Source: Pycnococcus provasolii
Taxonomy: Eukaryota; Chlorophyta; Pseudoscourfieldiophyceae; Pseudoscourfieldiales
DNA: 64,000 bases
NCBI GenBank assembly: GCA_049487715.1
Contig: CP150584.1
Span: 372,001 to 436,000 of the forward strand
Direction of reading: 5' to 3'
In this document: piece by piece, positions 60,478 to 64,000 of the stretch
How positions within the stretch are numbered: position 1 is the stretch's first letter
How the letters are laid out: every line of letters starts with the position of its first letter
Made by a program: the position numbers and the translations under genes
The notes under the pieces: generated by a model
Database searches by the model: none
Told to the model about the DNA's origin: nothing
What the model saw: the letters and a program-made list of their open reading frames with translations, nothing else

Positions 60478-61143
60478 TCACAGGTCCTCGTGCGGCGTCT
60501 TCAGATAAGCGCTCGGCTTTTCCCTCTCCGGGAAGTACACGCCCTCGCCCGCGAACCAAAGCGCGTCGTTTGTCTTCTTCTGCACGGCGCAAATCTCCTG
60601 CTGTCCTGCGATCGGACGGCCGAAGCGTTTGTCGTGACTGTGAAGCCAGTGCTGCGTGTCGACGTGCTTAAAACGAACGCGCTGGTCACGCTTCCACTTG
60701 CCGCCGGCGTCGAGGTTGACCTCCCAGTTGTCTCCGCTGTCCGATCCCTCCACCGTTCCTCCGTCGTACGCGCTCACCTCGAGGTTCCCGCTGATGGGAC
60801 TCCTGTGAAGGTGTGAGTGCAGCCACTTTCCCGTGTTTACGTGGCGCAGGCGCACGACGGTCCCGCTTTCGATGGGCGTTCCCTGCGTGCAGTTTGTGCG
60901 GAAGGCTCCGTGAACGAGCCAGTAGTCGTTGCTGTCGTCGCCGTCCTTGTATCCCGTGACCGACTGCTGTCCCGATCCGCTTCCGTACTGCACTTCGTGC
61001 GAGTGCAGGCGGTACTTGGTGCGGTCGTGCTGCAGCTTGACAGACGATCCGCACGTGACGATGACTTCGGATGCTTCGGAGGATGCAGCTCCCATGAAGA
61101 GGAGAGCTAGAAAGGGGAAGAGCATGAGCGCCGTCCCGGGCAT
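60478..61143 (-). CDS. SDF2: SDF2-like MIR-domain ER protein with C-terminal HEDL
   Basis: 221 residues with an N-terminal signal peptide (LMLFPFLALLFMGAASS). Three MIR repeats follow (VKLQHDRTKYRLHSHEVQYG, TVVRLRHVNTGKWLHSH, VRFKHVDTQHWLHSH). The C-terminus is HEDL, an ER-retrieval signal of the HDEL class. Length and domain content match SDF2/SDF2L1. In animals and plants SDF2-type proteins form a stable complex with the J-protein ERdj3 and assist BiP-dependent folding and glycoprotein quality control. The neighbour across a 266-bp divergent promoter is exactly that partner. Confidence 0.92.
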   Translation of the reverse strand: MPGTALMLFPFLALLFMGAASSEASEVIVTCGSSVKLQHDRTKYRLHSHEVQYGSGSGQQSVTGYKDGDDSNDYWLVHGAFRTNCTQGTPIESGTVVRLRHVNTGKWLHSHLHRSPISGNLEVSAYDGGTVEGSDSGDNWEVNLDAGGKWKRDQRVRFKHVDTQHWLHSHDKRFGRPIAGQQEICAVQKKTNDALWFAGEGVYFPEREKPSAYLKTPHEDL

Positions 61144-61409
61144 CGGGGAGAGTGTTGTGTTGTAATCGGAAATGCGCCTTCGGAATCGGGGAAAAACCCA
61201 GAGGCCCTCCCCCTCCCCAGGTCGAAATCCCCGCCCTCTGCGTCATTCCTACCCGGTAGTGCCCTTCCCATCCCCGAATGCAATGTCCCAAGGGGTTCGT
61301 TCAACCTTCGCCTTCCTCTCCTTCGCCTTTTTTAAGTGGTGGTTCCAGAACACCCCCTTCTTTTCTGCCCGATCAGATAGTAATCGCAATCCACCATACT
61401 CTAGGCTCC
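61144..61409. promoter_or_regulatory. Divergent promoter shared by SDF2 and ERdj3
   Basis: 266 bp between the two start codons. It includes CCCCGAATGCAATGTCCCAAGG at about 61273-61294 and related GC-rich words. Co-regulation of the two ER chaperones, perhaps by ER stress, is inferred from the arrangement; I cannot assign a specific factor. Confidence 0.6.
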
Positions 61410-62493
61410 ATGGCGTTCTCTCGCTTGCTTTCCGTGCTCTTCCTCTTATGCCTCTGGCCCGCTCTCGTACTCGCCAAGGACTTCTACGCAACACTCGGAC
61501 TAGCCAGAGGGGCGACGGACGCGCAGATCAAAAAGGCGTACAGGAAACTCGCCGTGCAGTACCACCCAGACAAAAACAAGGGCGACGAAGCGGCAACCGC
61601 CAAGTTCGCGGAAATCAGCAGCGCGTACGAGGTGCTCTCCGATGAGAAGAAGCGAAAAATTTACGACAGGCACGGGAGAGGAGGGACTCAAGCAGCACGA
61701 GGCGCAGGAGGGGCGAGGGGGAGGGGGTGACCCGTCGGACATCTTCTCCGCATTCTTTGGCGGCGGAAACCCCTTCGGATTTGGAGGAATGGGCGGTCAG
61801 GAGGAGGAGGAGCAGGAAAAGCGCGGTGAGACGGTGCGCACGGAGATCCAGCTCAACCTGCAGGAACTCTACTTGGGAACGTCGCTGCGCATCACGCGAG
61901 ATAAGAACGTCATCAAGCCCGCCAAGGGAACGAGAAAGTGCAAGTGCAGGGCGAAAATGCGCACGAAGCAGATCGGACCGGGCATGTTTCAGCAGTTTCA
62001 GGTGCAGGAGTGCGAGGAGTGCCCGAACGTTAAGCTCGTTCGAGAGAGCGAGTTTTTGACTGTTGACGTGGACCCGGGCATGAAAGAAGGACAGGAACTT
62101 TCGTTCTTCGAGCACGGCGAGCCGCTGATTGACGGCGACCACGGCGACTTGAAGCTTGTCGTTCGTGAGGTGAGCGTGCCTGAAATCAAGTTCCGACGCG
62201 ACGGCAACGACCTGCACTACGACCTCACGATCACGCTCACGGAGGCGCTCGTGGGATTTGGCAAGGCGATCACGCACCTCGACGGCCGCAAGGTGAAGTT
62301 GAACGTCGGCGGCGTGACGCGGCCTGGGGATGTGCAGCGCATCGCCAACGAGGGCATGCCCGTGTACAATAGTGCTGGGCGACGAGGAAACATGTTCGTG
62401 CACTACAGCGTGAGCTTCCCAGATAAGTCACTCGGCGCTGACGACGCGAAAAAGGTGCGCGACCTGTTCTCGAAGACGTCGTTCAGGCTGTGA
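61410..62493 (+). CDS. DNAJB11: ERdj3 / DNAJB11-type ER J-protein (one-base frameshift in the sequence)
   Basis: About 360 residues if the frame is corrected. A signal peptide ([17 protein letters not shown]) precedes the J domain ([18 protein letters not shown]). A Gly/Phe region ([15 protein letters not shown]) and the ERdj3-specific Cys region ([28 protein letters not shown]) follow. The C-terminal substrate domains are typical ([11 protein letters not shown]). After IYDRHG the frame changes: one extra G in the run at 61674-61676 moves the sequence to the frame that continues EEGLKQHE. Without correction the product would stop after 106 residues (61730). The conservation of both halves argues for a sequencing error or recent lesion. 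ERdj3 delivers unfolded clients to BiP. Confidence 0.88.
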
Positions 62494-62643
62494 ATATGAT
62501 ATTATTTCGTTGGATGCCTACAGAGCAGCATACAAAGAAAAAAAAAGAAAAAAGAAAATTCTATTGCACATGAAAGTAAACAAATTACATAGATGAAGAA
62601 AAACAATATACACAGAGCAAACTATGAGTCGTCTCCACTCACG

Positions 62644-63983
62644 TCACTCGTAGTACTGGATGAAGTTGCACTTGCCCACGGTAGCGCGGCGTTTGCCAGC
62701 ACAGCAGTAGAAGGATCGACGTGAGCCATTCTCCATATGACGCCATCTCAGTACGCTTGTATCTCCACACAAGCAAGTCGGAGGTGGCGGCGGATGTTCA
62801 GACGCCGCAGCCGTGTCATCGACGCTGTGCCTGGTAATCGACAAGGCGCGCGCCGGCGATGCCATGGCCATGCCACCCGTTCGACCGATTCCAAGGTCGT
62901 GCGAGCCAGCGACTCTCTCAACGAGAACGTACAAGTCACGCGAGCCAACGACGTCGACGTCTTTCTCAGCGAAGGGCCCGAACTGCACGCTTGCGTCGGT
63001 AATTGTAGGCTGCTTATCGGAGGAGGGTCCCTCCGCCACAGAGCCGGTGCTGCCATTCAAACCTGCCGGGCGCAGCAGTGCACCTGGTGGTAAGCGCACG
63101 CCGCTCGGGGTTGGCGCAGGCGCACCGTCCACCTCAGGGTGTGGCAATCGCCTTGCCAGGCTTCCATCGCGAGCGCGAAAGAGCAGGAGCGCGCCATCCG
63201 CCGCGATGGCGGCGATCCACGGAGGTGCAGCGTCAAGGGCCAGGAGAGCGCCGTGGCAACGCACCTCCGTGTGCCAAGCCAGGCGAGGTTCCGGGTCGAG
63301 CGCGTACGCGACTAAATGAGACACGACGCCGTCACGTACGGCACGTGATTCGCTGCGAGGCGGCGAGGCTGGTGCGGGAGACTGGTGCATCGCGGTGCTG
63401 CTTTCCGCGTCGCCGCCATCGCCGCCACCCGTGCGCGGCGAGGAGCTGGCATCCGTGAGGCGGTGCACGGTGGTCACCAAGCCTGTGCCTTGACCCACGA
63501 ATCCACCAGCGCCGCGCAGCAGACGCAGTGTTCCTGCGGCGACGATGTCTTCGGACCCCATGCCCGTGAGTGCCGATGGAAGCGGAAGCGCAATCCAATT
63601 TTCGCTCGGAGGAGCAGCGGTGTCGGTGGATGCCATCGTCGCCGCTGTGAGTTTGTGGTTTCGAAGGATGGCGCACTGTCCGTCGTTCGCCATCGCCGCG
63701 ACGTGTACGTGCGCATTCTCCTCGTCCTCGTCAAGAGACGCTGTTGTACTCTCGTCGTCGTCGTCGTCGACCAGACGACGACAGATGCGGGTGCGAATCC
63801 AAACAGTGGAACGGGTGGAGGTGGCACGAGACGTCTCACGACGAGACGCGCATCTGCATTTGGAATGCGAGGGATGGGTCTGCTTAGACGCCACATTTCG
63901 AATCCGTGCCTTCCTCCGGCTAGCAGGCAAGGCGACTCTCCCGAGCCGAGCAGGCACACGGGTGCCGTGGCAGGGTGCGCCAT
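62644..63983 (-). CDS. GRF zinc-finger protein, possibly with beta-propeller (5' end outside or unresolved)
   Basis: The C-terminus is a GRF-type zinc finger: CLCGDTSVLRW, then SFYCCAG and GKCNFIQYY provide the four-Cys arrangement that in other proteins binds single-stranded nucleic acid. The ~300 residues before it include hydrophobic strand pairs ending in W, such as PWIAAIAADGALLLFRARD, as in beta-propeller blades. Near 63850-63983 another minus-strand frame (VCLLGSGESPCLLAGGRHGFE) also looks propeller-like, so an intron or frame change lies around 63750-63850 and the 5' part continues past the window. No symbol can be assigned. Confidence 0.55.
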
Positions 63984-64000
63984 GCGAAGGGTTGCGGCAC

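Noticed and set aside
61660-61730. Tiny intron restoring the ERdj3 frame
   Set aside because: No GT-AG pair removes 3n+1 bases without deleting conserved residues; a one-base change in the G-run explains it exactly.

Overview
The window is nuclear DNA from a flagellated unicellular eukaryote with a compact genome. Genes are tightly packed on both strands and often arranged divergently or convergently with gaps of 60-500 bp. Introns are few, short (72-176 bp where resolved) and GT-AG. Several starts sit in a gccATGG context. An axonemal inner-arm dynein heavy chain implies a motile flagellum. Long Ser-Pro/poly-Pro linkers in a very large surface protein, a PDAT-type acyltransferase, an organelle-type ClpP and a DUF1499 protein with a transit-like leader suggest an alga, most plausibly a prasinophyte-like green alga. 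The lineage call is inference; nothing here proves it.

Layout: 1-8.8 kb, 3' part of a giant G8/parallel-beta-helix, Pro-rich, single-pass surface protein. 10-11.8 kb, nuclear-looking protein with a duplicated Cys-rich module of unknown family. 13.4-14.5 kb, spliced cyclin-box protein. 14.7-15.6 kb, PhyH-type dioxygenase. 15.9-16.7 kb, RCC1-like repeat protein. 16.85-17.1 kb, fragment of a dihydrolipoyl succinyltransferase gene against telomere-like repeats. 17.4-19.3 kb, MAPK-like kinase. 19.4-20.6 kb, BUD13. 20.8-21.3 kb, homeodomain protein with a C-terminal membrane anchor. 21.4-23.8 kb, DNAJC11-like protein. 24.9-27.6 kb, PDAT/LCAT. 27.8-28.9 kb, exosome RRP4. 29-31.2 kb, class 3 lipase. 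31.5-32.2 kb, DUF1499. 33.1-34.6 kb, Cys-rich protein with a 51-bp tandem repeat. 34.9-35.8 kb, cyclophilin. 36.3-37.0 kb, ClpP. 37.2-38.5 kb, membrane-anchored sugar-nucleotide epimerase. 38.6-39.4 kb, a pair of 171-bp direct repeats bracketed by TTAGGGG-like arrays. 39.5-40.6 kb, METTL18-like methyltransferase. 40.8-42.7 kb, a cytidylyltransferase/CDP-alcohol phosphotransferase fusion with one intron. 43-44 kb, unclear locus. 44.3-46.3 kb, membrane-anchored SGNH-fold protein lacking its catalytic residues. 46.7-58.9 kb, dynein heavy chain. 60.5-62.5 kb, a divergent SDF2 / ERdj3 (DNAJB11) pair. 62.6 kb to the edge, GRF-zinc-finger protein.

Functional links: SDF2 and ERdj3 are known to form an ER chaperone complex and here share one 266-bp divergent promoter. 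PDAT, the class 3 lipase and the cytidylyltransferase/phosphotransferase fusion all belong to glycerolipid metabolism but are not adjacent. Intergenic DNA carries gene scraps (DLST 3' end, a GST-like N-terminus, an unidentified fragment), duplications, and AACCCCTAA/AACCCCGAA motifs that match the interstitial telomere-like arrays.

The most unusual items are the tail-anchored homeodomain protein, the two-enzyme phospholipid fusion, the SGNH pseudoenzyme, the duplicated Cys-module protein and the telomere-like repeat structures.
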